Source: Lachnospiraceae bacterium
Lineage (GTDB): Bacteria > Bacillota > Clostridia > Lachnospirales > Lachnospiraceae
Assembly: GCA_017433725.1 (NCBI GenBank)
Contig: JAFRGQ010000038.1
Coordinates: 51,891 to 115,890, forward strand
Length of the DNA: 64,000 bases
Reading direction: 5' to 3'
This document shows positions 18,459-27,517 of this stretch, piece after piece; the first letter of the stretch is position 1; each line of letters starts with the position of its first letter. The position numbers and the translations under genes are program-made. The notes beneath the pieces are model-generated. The model did no database searches, was not told the DNA's origin, and saw only the letters and a program-made list of their open reading frames with translations.

Positions 18459-19723
18459 TTACATATGATATAGTCATTATCGGCGGCGGACCGGCAGGCC
18501 TTGCGGCTGCAGTCTCCGCACGAAAAGCAGGCATACAATCAATCCTGATACTCGAGCGAGATCACGAGCTCGGCGGTATTCTGAATCAGTGCATCCACAA
18601 CGGATTCGGTCTGCACACATTCAAAGAAGAATTGACCGGACCGGAATATGCATACCGCTTTATCGAGCAGGTCCTCGAGGAGAAGATCGAATACAGACTT
18701 AACACGATGGTCATGGATATCACCGAAGACCTTATCGTAACAGCGATGAGCCGTATTGACGGACTCTATCAGATCCAGGCAAAAGCAGTAATTCTTGCCA
18801 TGGGATGCCGCGAACGTCCGAGGGGCGCTCTCAACATTCCGGGCTTCCGTCCTGCAGGAATCTTCTCGGCAGGAACCGCACAGAGACTCGTTAATATCGA
18901 AGGCTACATGCCCGGCCGTGAGGTAGTTATCCTCGGATCCGGCGATATCGGTCTCATTATGGCAAGACGTATGACACTCGAAGGAGCAATCGTCAAGGTC
19001 GTTGCGGAACTCATGCCCTACTCCGGCGGATTAAAGAGAAATATCGTTCAGTGCCTGGATGACTACGGCATTCCGCTGAAACTTTCACACACAGTTGTCG
19101 ATATAGAAGGCAAAGAGCACATCTCGGCCGTGACAATTGCCGAAGTAGACAACACAGGAAAACCGATCCCGGGAACCGAAGAGCGCTATACCTGCGATAC
19201 TCTTCTGCTCTCCTGCGGACTGATTCCCGAAAACGAACTTTCTAACAAGGCCGGTATCAAGATGAGCCGCATTACAAACGGTCCGGAAGTCAAGGAGAGT
19301 CTCGAGACGAGCGTCGACGGAATATTTGCCTGCGGCAACGTCCTCCATGTCCACGATCTTGTCGACTATGTTTCCGAAGAAGCGGCCAAAGCCGGCGAGA
19401 ACGCCGCGAAATATGTTCTGGAAGGCAGACAGGATAAAGATACCGATCACGTTGTAACTATCAAAGCCACCGACGGAGCACGCTACACCGTTCCTTCAAC
19501 CGTCAATATCGACAGAATGGACGACCTGCTCACCGTGCGTTTCCGTGTCGGAGCAGTATACAAGAATTCTTTCGTAAGTGTTTATCTGGATGACGAGCGA
19601 ATCCATCACGCAAAGAAGAGAATACTCGCACCCGGTGAAATGGAACAGGTCATTCTGCAGAAGAAGAAACTTCAGGGTAAAGAGGACCTTAAGACCATCA
19701 CAATAAAGATTGAGGCAGAATAA
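18455..19723 (+). CDS. FAD/NAD(P)-dependent oxidoreductase, GlpB-position partner
   Basis: A 422-aa pyridine nucleotide-disulphide oxidoreductase-like protein with an FAD motif (IIGGGPAGLAAAVSARKAG), a second dinucleotide motif (VVILGSGDIGLIMARRM near 155) and a closing flavin site (VDGIFACGN). No redox-active CxxC disulphide is evident. ATGA overlap with the preceding gene implies translational coupling and a complex. In related Clostridia this trio is predicted to pass electrons from glycerol-3-phosphate to NAD or another carrier; this is inferred from context, not from residues. Confidence 0.83.
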   Translation: MITYDIVIIGGGPAGLAAAVSARKAGIQSILILERDHELGGILNQCIHNGFGLHTFKEELTGPEYAYRFIEQVLEEKIEYRLNTMVMDITEDLIVTAMSRIDGLYQIQAKAVILAMGCRERPRGALNIPGFRPAGIFSAGTAQRLVNIEGYMPGREVVILGSGDIGLIMARRMTLEGAIVKVVAELMPYSGGLKRNIVQCLDDYGIPLKLSHTVVDIEGKEHISAVTIAEVDNTGKPIPGTEERYTCDTLLLSCGLIPENELSNKAGIKMSRITNGPEVKESLETSVDGIFACGNVLHVHDLVDYVSEEAAKAGENAAKYVLEGRQDKDTDHVVTIKATDGARYTVPSTVNIDRMDDLLTVRFRVGAVYKNSFVSVYLDDERIHHAKKRILAPGEMEQVILQKKKLQGKEDLKTITIKIEAE

Positions 19724-19724
19724 C

Positions 19725-20084
19725 ATGGAAAAAAGAGAAATTACATGCATTGGCTGCCCGATGGGCTGCCAGATCACTGTTGAACTTGAAGGCAGTGAAA
19801 TCCTTTCTATAGCGGGAAATACATGTGCAATCGGTGACAGATATGCACGCAAGGAAGTTATTCATCCTGAGAGAACAGTCACTTCAACGGTCGTGGTCAA
19901 AGGCGGCACAAAGCACAGAGTTTCCGTCAAGACCGCAGGAGACATACCAAAAGATAAAATTTTTGAATGCATGAAGGCAATCGATGATGTTTGTGTTGAC
20001 GCACCTGTACGTATTGGTGATATAATAATTGCTGATGTCGTCGGTACAGGAATTAATGTTGTGGCGACACGAAATATTGATTAA
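19725..20084 (+). CDS. DUF1667 protein, small Cys-rich partner of the two FAD oxidoreductases
   Basis: A 119-aa protein that opens with CIGCPMGCQITVELEG, a CxxCxxxC motif, with a further Cys in NTCAIG; it ends in a beta-rich domain. DUF1667 genes recur next to GlpA/GlpB-like genes, and the Cys pattern would suit a metal or iron-sulfur site, so a small electron-transfer or assembly subunit is a reasonable guess, unproven. ATG at 19725 is chosen with GAGG nine bases upstream; it begins one base after the preceding stop. Confidence 0.85.
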   Translation: MEKREITCIGCPMGCQITVELEGSEILSIAGNTCAIGDRYARKEVIHPERTVTSTVVVKGGTKHRVSVKTAGDIPKDKIFECMKAIDDVCVDAPVRIGDIIIADVVGTGINVVATRNID

Positions 20085-20098
20085 CTGGATTCAAGATC

Positions 20099-20135
20099 AG
20101 ACCGCGCTCAAGATCCGATCTTAGCGCGGTCTTTT
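20099..20135 (+). terminator. Terminator after the DUF1667 gene
   Basis: AGACCGCGCT and AGCGCGGTCT pair, with an inner AAGAT/ATCTT stem, followed by TTTT. It lies 26 bases before pgsA, so expression of pgsA-plsY needs readthrough or its own start. Confidence 0.85.
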
Positions 20136-20160
20136 CCTGTTTCTAACGGAGGAATTGAGT

Positions 20161-20685
20161 ATGACAACTGCTAACAAACTAACTCTACTGAGAATGGCCC
20201 TGATTCCGGTATTTCTCGGGGTTCTGTATGCAGGATTTCCGGGTTGCCGCTACTGGGCTCTTGGCGTCTTTATCATCGCCAGTCTTACAGACACACTCGA
20301 CGGTTACATTGCACGACACTATAATCAGATAACCAACTTCGGAAAGTTTATGGATCCGCTCGCTGATAAAGTTCTCGTGCTGTCCGCAATGTGCTGGTTC
20401 GTAGAATGCGGACAGATGCCCGGCTGGGCTCTCGCTATCGTGCTTTTCCGCGAATTCGCGGTATCCGGCATGAGACTTGTCGCTGTTGAACAGGGGCTTG
20501 TAATCGCCGCAGCATGGTCCGGTAAAGTCAAAACTGCTTCCACGATGGTATGTCTCTGCCTTATGATGCTGAACATACCTGCCTGGCTCAATCTCGCATG
20601 TATTGTCATCATTGTCGCAACAACAGTTTACTCCGGAATTGAGTATTTCATCAAGAACGCTCAGGTATTTAAGAACGCTGACTGA
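20161..20685 (+). CDS. pgsA: CDP-diacylglycerol--glycerol-3-phosphate 3-phosphatidyltransferase
   Basis: Condenses CDP-diacylglycerol with glycerol-3-phosphate to phosphatidylglycerol phosphate at the membrane. The 174-aa protein has the CDP-alcohol phosphatidyltransferase signature DGYIAR, then G eight residues later, D and D (NFGKFMDPLADKVL), and several hydrophobic helices. An in-frame TTG at 20155 is possible, but ATG at 20161 has GGAGG eight bases upstream. It sits between the glycerol-3-phosphate genes and plsY, so three consumers of the same metabolite are adjacent. Confidence 0.93.
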   Translation: MTTANKLTLLRMALIPVFLGVLYAGFPGCRYWALGVFIIASLTDTLDGYIARHYNQITNFGKFMDPLADKVLVLSAMCWFVECGQMPGWALAIVLFREFAVSGMRLVAVEQGLVIAAAWSGKVKTASTMVCLCLMMLNIPAWLNLACIVIIVATTVYSGIEYFIKNAQVFKNAD

Positions 20686-20702
20686 AGCTACGGGAGGAAA
20701 TA

Positions 20703-21314
20703 ATGCTTAAAGTGATAATCATCATGCTGATCAGTTATCTGTTCGGTTCCATTTCATGGGCGCTCGTAATCGGCAAAGTTTTCTATCACAAGGACATCAG
20801 ACATTACGGTTCCGGAAATCTCGGTGCCACCAATGCCGGCAGAGTCCTCGGAAAACCCGCAGGAGTCATCGTAACGCTCCTCGACGTATCAAAGGCTGTA
20901 ATGGCTATGTGTGTGGCATGGTTCATTTATAAGCCGGCAATTCCCTTTGCGGGGCTTGCCTGCTGTCTGGGCCATTGCTTCCCGGTCTTCGCCAATTTCA
21001 AGGGCGGTAAGGCTGTTGCAACAACATTCGGGTATTTTCTCGGATTAGCCATCTTTGTGAACCACAGCTGGTTCTGGCAGTTCTTCTTCCCGGTCATCGT
21101 ATTCTTCGCAGTTCTCTATGCCTGCCGAATGGTATCGGTGTCCAGCATGACTTCCGTAGGAGCTGAAGTACTTGCAAGTGCCATCTTCGTGCATAACCCG
21201 ATTCATATTACCATCTGCCTGCTTTGCCTCTGGCTTTTCATCGTGTATCGCCACAGAGAAAACATTCAGAGGATCAAGGCCGGAACAGAGTCGAAGATCA
21301 AGTGGATGGGGTAA
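20703..21314 (+). CDS. plsY: Acyl-phosphate:glycerol-3-phosphate acyltransferase
   Basis: Transfers an acyl group from acyl-phosphate to glycerol-3-phosphate, the first committed step of phospholipid synthesis in most Firmicutes. The 203-aa membrane protein shows the three conserved blocks: GSISWALVIGK, then GSGNLGATNAGRVLG, and GHCFPVFANFKGGKAVATTFG. GGGAGG lies six bases before ATG and 17 bases separate it from pgsA. Downstream is a long hairpin that separates it from the convergent dhaK. Confidence 0.95.
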   Translation: MLKVIIIMLISYLFGSISWALVIGKVFYHKDIRHYGSGNLGATNAGRVLGKPAGVIVTLLDVSKAVMAMCVAWFIYKPAIPFAGLACCLGHCFPVFANFKGGKAVATTFGYFLGLAIFVNHSWFWQFFFPVIVFFAVLYACRMVSVSSMTSVGAEVLASAIFVHNPIHITICLLCLWLFIVYRHRENIQRIKAGTESKIKWMG

Positions 21315-21370
21315 GGCAATTGTAATATCCCAAGCCCTATCAGACGGCTATAATCGCTGAAAACAACTAA

Positions 21371-21464
21371 GGGGCTGTCACATTAAGTGAAGCCACAATA
21401 TATCAGACGATATTTGCATATGTCTGAAATGTATTGTGTCGACACTGCCTAATGTGACAGCCCC
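21371..21464. repeat. Long hairpin, GGGGCTGTCACAT family, copy 2
   Basis: A 94-bp element with perfect 15-bp ends (GGGGCTGTCACATTA and its complement) and a paired interior (CACAATATAT with ATGTATTGTG, CAGAC with GTCTG). It lies between the convergent genes plsY and dhaK and could end both transcripts. Confidence 0.85.
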
Positions 21465-21558
21465 TGTTCTATGTCTAAATCAGGCCCAGGAACGCCCCGG
21501 CGTTCTTACGGCGCAGTACATGATGCAGAGCGCCTTCCCGCCTCGCGGCTGCAATCCG

Positions 21559-22554
21559 TTATACCTGAACAAACGCCGGTGTATCAGCCGGTGCATCCAG
21601 GCATGTCTTGAGCTCATCATCCAGCTTAAGCAGAGTGATGGAGAAACCTTCCATATCCAGAGAGGTCATGTAATTGCCTACGAGTGTCTTGTAAATCTTG
21701 ATGCCCTTGTCAGCAAGAACTTCATGAACATGCTTATTGGCAACAAAGAGTTCCATGAGAGGCGTTCCGCCCATGCCGTTCACCATAACAGCCACTTCAT
21801 CTCCTGCATTATAAATTCCTTCTGCAAAGATCTTATCCAGAAGCTTATCGGAGATCTCATTGACAGAACTCAGTTTTTCGCGATTTACGCCCGGCTCGCC
21901 GTGGATACCGATACCGATCTCGATCTCATCTTCTGCCAGATCAAAGCTCGGCTTGCCAGCTGCGGGAACTGTGCAGGCATCGACGGCCATACCCATGGAG
22001 CGAACATTTGCAATGACCTTCTCTGCGATGCGTTTTACATCAGTAAGAGATCCGCCGGCTTCAGCGCAGGCACCTGCAAGCTTATGTACGAAGATCGTGC
22101 CGGCGATACCGCGGCGTCCCGTCGTCCATGTACTGTTCTCAACAGCGACGTCGTCCGCAACAATGACCTGATCTACTTCGATACCCTCATCACGAGCCAT
22201 ATCGGCAGCCATCTCAAAGTTCATAACATCGCCTGTGTAGTTCTTGATTACAAGAAGAACGCCCTTACCGCCGTCAGCAGCCTTGATTGCCTCATAGACC
22301 TGATCCGGTGTGGGGGATGTGAAGACAGCACCCGCAACAGCGGCATCCAGCATTCCCTTGCCTACAAAGCCGCCGTGTGCCGGCTCATGTCCGCTGCCGC
22401 CGCCGGATACCAGAGCGACCTTTCCCTCGGAACCGCCTGCACGAACAAGAACCTCCAGACCTTCAAGACGCTTAACATAGTTAGGATACGCAGCGGTCAT
22501 GCCATCAAGCATTTCATCGACGATATTGTCGATCTCGTTAATCAGTTTCTTCAT
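21559..22554 (-). CDS. dhaK: PTS-dependent dihydroxyacetone kinase, substrate-binding subunit DhaK
   Basis: Binds dihydroxyacetone covalently through a His (GIHGEPGVNRE, near 215) for phosphorylation by DhaL. The 331-aa protein has GGGSGHEPAHGGFVGKGMLD near residue 50 and the TGRRGIAGTIFVHK stretch. It is the last gene of dhaL-dhaM-dhaK, 93 bases after dhaM, with AAGGAGG before ATG. Product dihydroxyacetone phosphate joins glycolysis, so the operon complements the glycerol kinase route opposite it. Confidence 0.95.
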   Translation of the reverse strand: MKKLINEIDNIVDEMLDGMTAAYPNYVKRLEGLEVLVRAGGSEGKVALVSGGGSGHEPAHGGFVGKGMLDAAVAGAVFTSPTPDQVYEAIKAADGGKGVLLVIKNYTGDVMNFEMAADMARDEGIEVDQVIVADDVAVENSTWTTGRRGIAGTIFVHKLAGACAEAGGSLTDVKRIAEKVIANVRSMGMAVDACTVPAAGKPSFDLAEDEIEIGIGIHGEPGVNREKLSSVNEISDKLLDKIFAEGIYNAGDEVAVMVNGMGGTPLMELFVANKHVHEVLADKGIKIYKTLVGNYMTSLDMEGFSITLLKLDDELKTCLDAPADTPAFVQV

Positions 22555-22647
22555 AATGATAATTCCTCCTTTATAAAAACCTGTTCATACGGAACAGTTT
22601 CGGTTCCACCTAAAAGATTAACAATTCGTTCATTTCACTACAAATGC

Positions 22648-23034
22648 TTATAGTTTGCTGAGTCCTCTGGTCTTCTCCGTCTCCTCCAGGACATGCTCAA
22701 ATGTCCCGCCGGCAGAAGCTTCCACTGCCGCAAGTATTGCTCCCTCCACGATCGGAGCATCAGCAATCTGTACTTTCACACTTCCGTCAAGCATATCAAT
22801 AGCCATCTCGGCGCTCATGATACCGCTGCCGAGATCGGCCAGAACAACAACGCCGTCCCCTGCATCTGCATCCTGAATTGCCTCCATTATGCGAACAGCG
22901 TCTGTTCCGATCGTACCGTCTTCAAGACCTGCGGCACAGTATAGTCCCTCATATCCCTGTGCCATCTCAAGTGCCAGGTCTCTGATACCTTCCGCTATCT
23001 TCGGACTGTGTGATACGATAACTATTCCAACCAT
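22648..23034 (-). CDS. dhaM: Dihydroxyacetone kinase phosphotransfer subunit DhaM (EIIA-Man-like)
   Basis: A 128-aa single-domain phosphocarrier that takes phosphate from HPr and passes it to ADP bound on DhaL. The active His is in IVIVSHSPKIAEG near residue 9, and LADLGSGIMSAEMAI matches the EIIA-mannose fold. Unlike the E. coli protein it has no fused HPr or EI domains, as is usual in Firmicutes. Its ribosome binding site, AAGGAGGAG, lies across the dhaL stop; the gap is 8 bases, so the two are coupled. Confidence 0.93.
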   Translation of the reverse strand: MVGIVIVSHSPKIAEGIRDLALEMAQGYEGLYCAAGLEDGTIGTDAVRIMEAIQDADAGDGVVVLADLGSGIMSAEMAIDMLDGSVKVQIADAPIVEGAILAAVEASAGGTFEHVLEETEKTRGLSKL

Positions 23035-23042
23035 ATCAGCAA

Positions 23043-23666
23043 TTACTCCTCCTTCAGGAAATCACGAATCGTCTCAAGTGTCAGTGTAGCGGACGTCGCG
23101 CCGGGATCCTGATGTCCGATACTGCGGTCTCCCAGATAGCTTGCGCGTCCCTTTGTTGCCCGGATCGTCTTTGTATACTCAATGCCTTTTTCCGCTTCCT
23201 CGCACGCAGCATTAAGAGCGGTTACAATATCCGATCCTCCGGCAATTTTTTCATCGAAGATCTCGGATGCCGGTATAAGCGCGTCAAGCATGGTCTTCTC
23301 ACCGCGGACAGCTTTCCCGCGCTTTTGAATACCTGCTATGGCAGCCTTAAGAATAGCGGAAAAGTCTTCTGCGGTCATCTCTGTCTTTCCCGCCATGACC
23401 TTTCCGGCTTCCATATAAGCAGTACCGTAAAGAGGGCCGGACGCTCCGCCGACTGTTGAGAGCAGCGTCATGCCGGTTTTCTTCAGGACAGCGCCTATGT
23501 TGCCGTCATCCTTCGGAATTTTCTCGACCACCGCATGAAAGCCACGCGCCATGTTGACTCCATGGTCGGCGTCACCGATCTCACGGTCCAGATCTGTCAG
23601 AAAATCTTTGTTCTCTTCGATCGTATCACCGATTCTGGAAATACAATCATATACTTTAGTGGACAT
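23043..23666 (-). CDS. dhaL: Dihydroxyacetone kinase ADP-binding subunit DhaL
   Basis: A 207-aa helical barrel protein holding ADP-Mg as a cofactor that is rephosphorylated by DhaM. The magnesium-binding aspartates are in DREIGDADHGVNM, with GGASGPLYGTAYMEAG and LGDRSIGHQDPGATS further on. ATG at 23666 is chosen since AGGAGG lies six bases before it. First gene of the operon; the 350-base region upstream has a hairpin repeat and an AT-rich, TTCCTCAG-rich stretch but no clear promoter. Confidence 0.93.
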   Translation of the reverse strand: MSTKVYDCISRIGDTIEENKDFLTDLDREIGDADHGVNMARGFHAVVEKIPKDDGNIGAVLKKTGMTLLSTVGGASGPLYGTAYMEAGKVMAGKTEMTAEDFSAILKAAIAGIQKRGKAVRGEKTMLDALIPASEIFDEKIAGGSDIVTALNAACEEAEKGIEYTKTIRATKGRASYLGDRSIGHQDPGATSATLTLETIRDFLKEE

Positions 23667-23820
23667 TTTATCTCCTCCTTTTTTTGGCAATTTTATACTA
23701 TCAACATCATATCACATGTGTAATCTTTTGGCAATTTTAGACTATATTTCCTTACTATTTTCACGTCTGCCTCTTCAGTGTTCATTCCTCTTCAGTCGTC
23801 AAAAAGTCACACAAAAAAGA

Positions 23821-23918
23821 AGGAGCATATCACATTACGGTGTGCTGCCGCAGTATTGCAGATAATATATGTATATATCTCCAATATTGCGGCGGCACTG
23901 CCTGATGTGACAGCTCCT
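23821..23918. repeat. Long hairpin, GGGGCTGTCACAT family, copy 3 (divergent)
   Basis: The right end carries GATGTGACAGCTCCT; the left end AGGAGCATATCACATTA is its near-complement. Inner arms GCCGCAGTATTG and CAATATTGCGGC pair. It lies upstream of dhaL and 3' of ispD. Confidence 0.75.
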
Positions 23919-24020
23919 ATCGCATGTTTTCATCTTACTTCGGAATGTCTTCCAATTTTCCTCAGGAATGTTTTTCGCTTTCCTCAGAATATTCTTCTCA
24001 TCTTTCTTCAGATCGTCTTC

Positions 24021-24710
24021 TCAATTTCTCAGGGTTATCTTCTCACCTAATTTCAAATCGTCCGGCGTTGTAATTTTTATATTCGTATAAGCTCCCATGA
24101 CCAGCTTAACGCGGTAAAGTCTGGAAGCCTCCACGACCATAGCGTCGTCGGTTATGCCCTGCATACCCTCCTCAAGCATGATCTCGTAAGCTGCACGGAT
24201 CAGACTGTAGGAGAAAGCCTGCGGCGTCTGAATGTTCCACACATTCTTCCGCAGAGGCGTATCCGTCACAAAGCCGTCATCATCGACGATCTTGATTGTA
24301 TCCTTCGACGGCACACCCACGGCCACTGCAAGATATTTCTGAACCTCCTCGGCTGTCCTTATGAGAATCTCCTCCGTGATATATGGCCTTGCGGCGTCAT
24401 GTATAAAAACATAATCCGAATTCGGGCACTCAAGGATCCCTGCATAGGAGGAGTCATAGCGCTCCTTACCGCCCGTAATGATATGACGGACTTTGGAAAA
24501 GCTTTCCTTCTCAACGATTTCCTCATGACAGAAGTCTATCCACTCCTCTCCTGTCACAAGCACAATATCTGAGATAACAGAGCTGTCCTGAAAGACTCTG
24601 AGAGTTTTTGTGAGGATATATTCTCCGTTGATTTTTAAGAACTGTTTCGGGATGTCCGCCCCCATACGCTTTCCGTTACCGGCAGCAAGCACAATTGCGC
24701 TTATATTCAT
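24021..24710 (-). CDS. ispD: 2-C-methyl-D-erythritol 4-phosphate cytidylyltransferase
   Basis: Third step of the MEP isoprenoid pathway: forms CDP-methylerythritol from methylerythritol phosphate and CTP. The 229-aa protein has AIVLAAGNGKRMGADIPKQF, HDAARPY and the TDDAMVVE stretch, all typical. Start at 24710 with GGAGAATGAG just upstream; longer in-frame readings have no ribosome binding site. It follows tsaD by 88 bases rather than sitting next to ispF, which is at 50.5-51 kb. Confidence 0.95.
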   Translation of the reverse strand: MNISAIVLAAGNGKRMGADIPKQFLKINGEYILTKTLRVFQDSSVISDIVLVTGEEWIDFCHEEIVEKESFSKVRHIITGGKERYDSSYAGILECPNSDYVFIHDAARPYITEEILIRTAEEVQKYLAVAVGVPSKDTIKIVDDDGFVTDTPLRKNVWNIQTPQAFSYSLIRAAYEIMLEEGMQGITDDAMVVEASRLYRVKLVMGAYTNIKITTPDDLKLGEKITLRN

Positions 24711-24798
24711 CTCATTCTCCTTCGATAATTGATACTCATGCTCCTTAATCAAACGCCGATTGAGCGTATTATGATTCAGTATTCTTCTACGTAGGCAG

Positions 24799-25818
24799 TC
24801 AACGCTCACCCAACTTCAGATTTGGCACCGCATTCAGATCCCATCCGCTTCTTGTTCCGGCCTCATACTCGTGGAAGGCAGCCACACCGATCATAACGGC
24901 GTTATCCGTACAGTAGACGGGCGACGGTACGAACAGATGCAAGCCGTTCTTTTCGCATGCCTCGGCAAGCCCTGCTCTCAGCGCACTGTTCGAGGCAACG
25001 CCTCCGGCCAGAGCCACCTCTTTTATATCGTGTTCTTTCGCAGCCTGCACGGTATGCTCACAGAGAACATCCACCACGCATTTCTGAAAGCTTGCTGCGA
25101 GATCGGCTTTATTGACCTCCTCACCTGTCATCTGAGCGTGGTTGAAATAGTTCAGCACAGCGCTCTTCAGACCGGAAAAGCTGAAATTGTACTCCGATCC
25201 GTTGACCTTGGCCTTCGGGAAGACGATTGCGTTCGGATTTCCTTCCTTTGATACCTTATCGATCTTCGGACCGCCCGGATAGCCGAGTCCGATCGCACGC
25301 GCGACTTTGTCAAATGCCTCGCCTGCCGCATCGTCCACCGTTCTTCCGAGAATCCTGAATTTCGCCCAATCCTCAACAATAATAAGGTGTGTATGTCCTC
25401 CGGACACGATCAGTCCGAGATACGGCGGCTTCAAATCCGGATGCTCTATATAGTTCGCGCAGATGTGTCCTTCTATGTGATGAACCCCAATTAACGGTTT
25501 ATCTGCAGCCCAGGCAATTGCCTTGGCTTCAGCCACGCCGACTAAGAGCGCACCGACGAGTCCCGGTCCGTACGTCACTGCCACAGCGTCTATATCATCC
25601 AGTGTCTTTCCCGCATCGTCCAGCGCTTTCTGCACCACATAATTGATTTTTTCGATATGTGCGCGGGAAGCGAGCTCCGGTACTACTCCGCCGTAAACAG
25701 TGTGCATAGCGATCTGGGTGTAAATCACATTGGAAAGCACCTCTCTGCCGTCACGCACGACTGCCGCCGCAGTCTCATCGCAGGAACTCTCTATTGCAAG
25801 TATATCTGTATGTGCCAT
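24799..25818 (-). CDS. tsaD: tRNA N6-threonylcarbamoyladenosine transferase TsaD
   Basis: Transfers the threonylcarbamoyl group to A37 of ANN-decoding tRNAs, with TsaB and TsaE. The 339-aa ASKHA-fold protein has [13 protein letters not shown], the metal-binding [13 protein letters not shown] (about 110-122) and [10 protein letters not shown]. It is the downstream member of a run tsaE-tsaB-rimI-rnz-tsaD-ispD on the minus strand. CGGAG precedes ATG. Confidence 0.96.
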   Translation of the reverse strand: MAHTDILAIESSCDETAAAVVRDGREVLSNVIYTQIAMHTVYGGVVPELASRAHIEKINYVVQKALDDAGKTLDDIDAVAVTYGPGLVGALLVGVAEAKAIAWAADKPLIGVHHIEGHICANYIEHPDLKPPYLGLIVSGGHTHLIIVEDWAKFRILGRTVDDAAGEAFDKVARAIGLGYPGGPKIDKVSKEGNPNAIVFPKAKVNGSEYNFSFSGLKSAVLNYFNHAQMTGEEVNKADLAASFQKCVVDVLCEHTVQAAKEHDIKEVALAGGVASNSALRAGLAEACEKNGLHLFVPSPVYCTDNAVMIGVAAFHEYEAGTRSGWDLNAVPNLKLGER

Positions 25819-25876
25819 TCTAAATCTCCGATTTTAAATAATTCAACCTAAGCGCTTATGTACGATACGTCGAGCA

Positions 25877-26788
25877 TTATTCTTCCTCAAACAGCAGCGT
25901 CGTCTCCTGCCCGTCCTTAGCGGCAATCGCCCGGGGGAAAATATTCCGGACCGAATCCATGAACAATTCCGGCTTCACAAGAGACGGGCTGTAATGCGTG
26001 AGCCACATCTCCTTAGGCTGTGCCTGCACTGCAATCTCCGCTGCCTCCTGCATTGTCATATGCCTGTGTGTTCTTGCCTTGACATCCGAATCCGGTTCGC
26101 CGTACATGCCCTCGCAGATCAGCAGGTCCGCACCTTCCGCGTGCTCGCGGATTGACCTGGTCGGTCTTGTATCGGTCGTGTAGACGACTTTGAGCCCCTT
26201 ACGGGCTCCACCGAGCACCATATCGGGCGTCAGCGTGCGGCCCTCATATTCGATGGTCTGTCCCTTCTGCAAAGGATTCCAAAACCTTATCGGAATTCCC
26301 TCCGCTCGTGCGCGGTCCACATCAAAACGACCTTTTCTTTGTATTGAAATCTCGTAGCCGAAGCAGGTTATGTTGTGATTCACACGGAATGCTGTCACGT
26401 TCATATCATCGATGACAAATGTCTGCTCATTTCCCTCGATCTCCACACATTTCAGCTCAAATGGCAGCTCCGGCGCAATCACCCGGACCGCATTCAGGAT
26501 TCTTCCCATTCCCTTCGGTCCGATGACAGTCACCGGCTCGGTCCTGTCTGCATTTCCCATCGTCAGAAGAAAGCCGGGCAGACCGGCTATATGGTCCGCG
26601 TGAAAATGCGTTATCAGAATCGTATTGACCGGTTTAAAAGACCACCCTTTCTCCCGCAGCGCAACCTGTGTACCCTCTCCGCAGTCAATGAGAACACTCG
26701 CGCCGTTATATCTCATAATACACGATGTTACCCATCTTCGTGGCAGCGGCATCATGCCGCCTGTCCCCAACAGGCTGATGTCAAGCAT
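25877..26788 (-). CDS. rnz: Ribonuclease Z
   Basis: Matures tRNA 3' ends by endonucleolytic removal of the trailer, needed here because the tRNA genes in this window do not encode CCA. The 303-aa metallo-beta-lactamase protein has GTGGMMPLP, HFHADHIAGLPGFL and later THRHMTMQEAAEIA with LTHYSPS. Start at 26788 is chosen since AGGAGG lies six bases upstream. It lies within the t6A cluster, so two tRNA-maturation activities are together. Confidence 0.94.
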   Translation of the reverse strand: MLDISLLGTGGMMPLPRRWVTSCIMRYNGASVLIDCGEGTQVALREKGWSFKPVNTILITHFHADHIAGLPGFLLTMGNADRTEPVTVIGPKGMGRILNAVRVIAPELPFELKCVEIEGNEQTFVIDDMNVTAFRVNHNITCFGYEISIQRKGRFDVDRARAEGIPIRFWNPLQKGQTIEYEGRTLTPDMVLGGARKGLKVVYTTDTRPTRSIREHAEGADLLICEGMYGEPDSDVKARTHRHMTMQEAAEIAVQAQPKEMWLTHYSPSLVKPELFMDSVRNIFPRAIAAKDGQETTLLFEEE

Positions 26789-26865
26789 GTAATTCCTCCT
26801 TTCGCCTGTGACTGCCTTAGTCAATCATTTTCAGTAATGCTTATAGGCTTACGCACATGTCGCAT

Positions 26866-27360
26866 TCACGTCTTCGGAGCCCCCGGAAGCCGTAGAGTCA
26901 TAAGCACTGCGTCCTCCGTCGGCATCGTATAATAGCCCTTTCGAATGCCGTCGACCGTGAATCCCGTCTTATCGTACAGGTGTCTCGCCGGTGCTCCGCT
27001 TTCTCTGACCTCCAGATGGATCACCGATACGCCGTGCTCCGGACATCTCCTGATCATCTCTTTGAGGAGCTGCATACCGATTCCGCGGTTTCTCTCCTCC
27101 TTTCGGACTGTGATATTCGTGATGTCCGCTTCCCAGGGCACCATAAGGAGACCGATATACCCGTAGATATGAGGCTCAACGTAATCTTCCTCGTCAGCGG
27201 TCTCGCCTCCCTCGAACGGATCCGAAGCAACCAGAAAGAGGGTGTCGTTGCGAAGCAGATATGTAAGGAGTCCATTCTCATCCCATGGCGTCAGAGAATT
27301 ATCTCTCTCGATCTCCGCCACCTGGGAAATATCGTCAAATGCCATCTCTCTGATAATCAT
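26866..27360 (-). CDS. rimI: GNAT acetyltransferase, RimI-like (ribosomal protein S18 alanine N-acetyltransferase)
   Basis: A 164-aa acetyltransferase with the acetyl-CoA loop VRKEERNRGIGMQLLKEMI and the LEVRESGAPARHLYDKTGF stretch diagnostic of RimI. Its position between tsaB and rnz/tsaD is the standard one in Firmicutes and supports the name. An insertion around 60-72 (acidic, FEGGETADEEDY) is longer than usual. GAGGG lies upstream of ATG. Confidence 0.88.
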   Translation of the reverse strand: MIIREMAFDDISQVAEIERDNSLTPWDENGLLTYLLRNDTLFLVASDPFEGGETADEEDYVEPHIYGYIGLLMVPWEADITNITVRKEERNRGIGMQLLKEMIRRCPEHGVSVIHLEVRESGAPARHLYDKTGFTVDGIRKGYYTMPTEDAVLMTLRLPGAPKT

Positions 27361-27517
27361 TCCAATTCCCTCTATGTTCTACTGTCATTTCACCTGTCAT
27401 CGCTGAAAAATCTGTTTATCCTGTCACCCATTTAGCCGTGACAGCCAATCTACACCCTGCATTCAAATTGTAATGACCGCCAATCAATCCCCGCTTTTGA
27501 ATTACTCTGATATTCAA

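Noticed and set aside
19710-19724. Upstream TTG start for the DUF1667 gene
   Set aside because: It would overlap the preceding gene, whereas the ATG at 19725 has a ribosome binding site at good distance.
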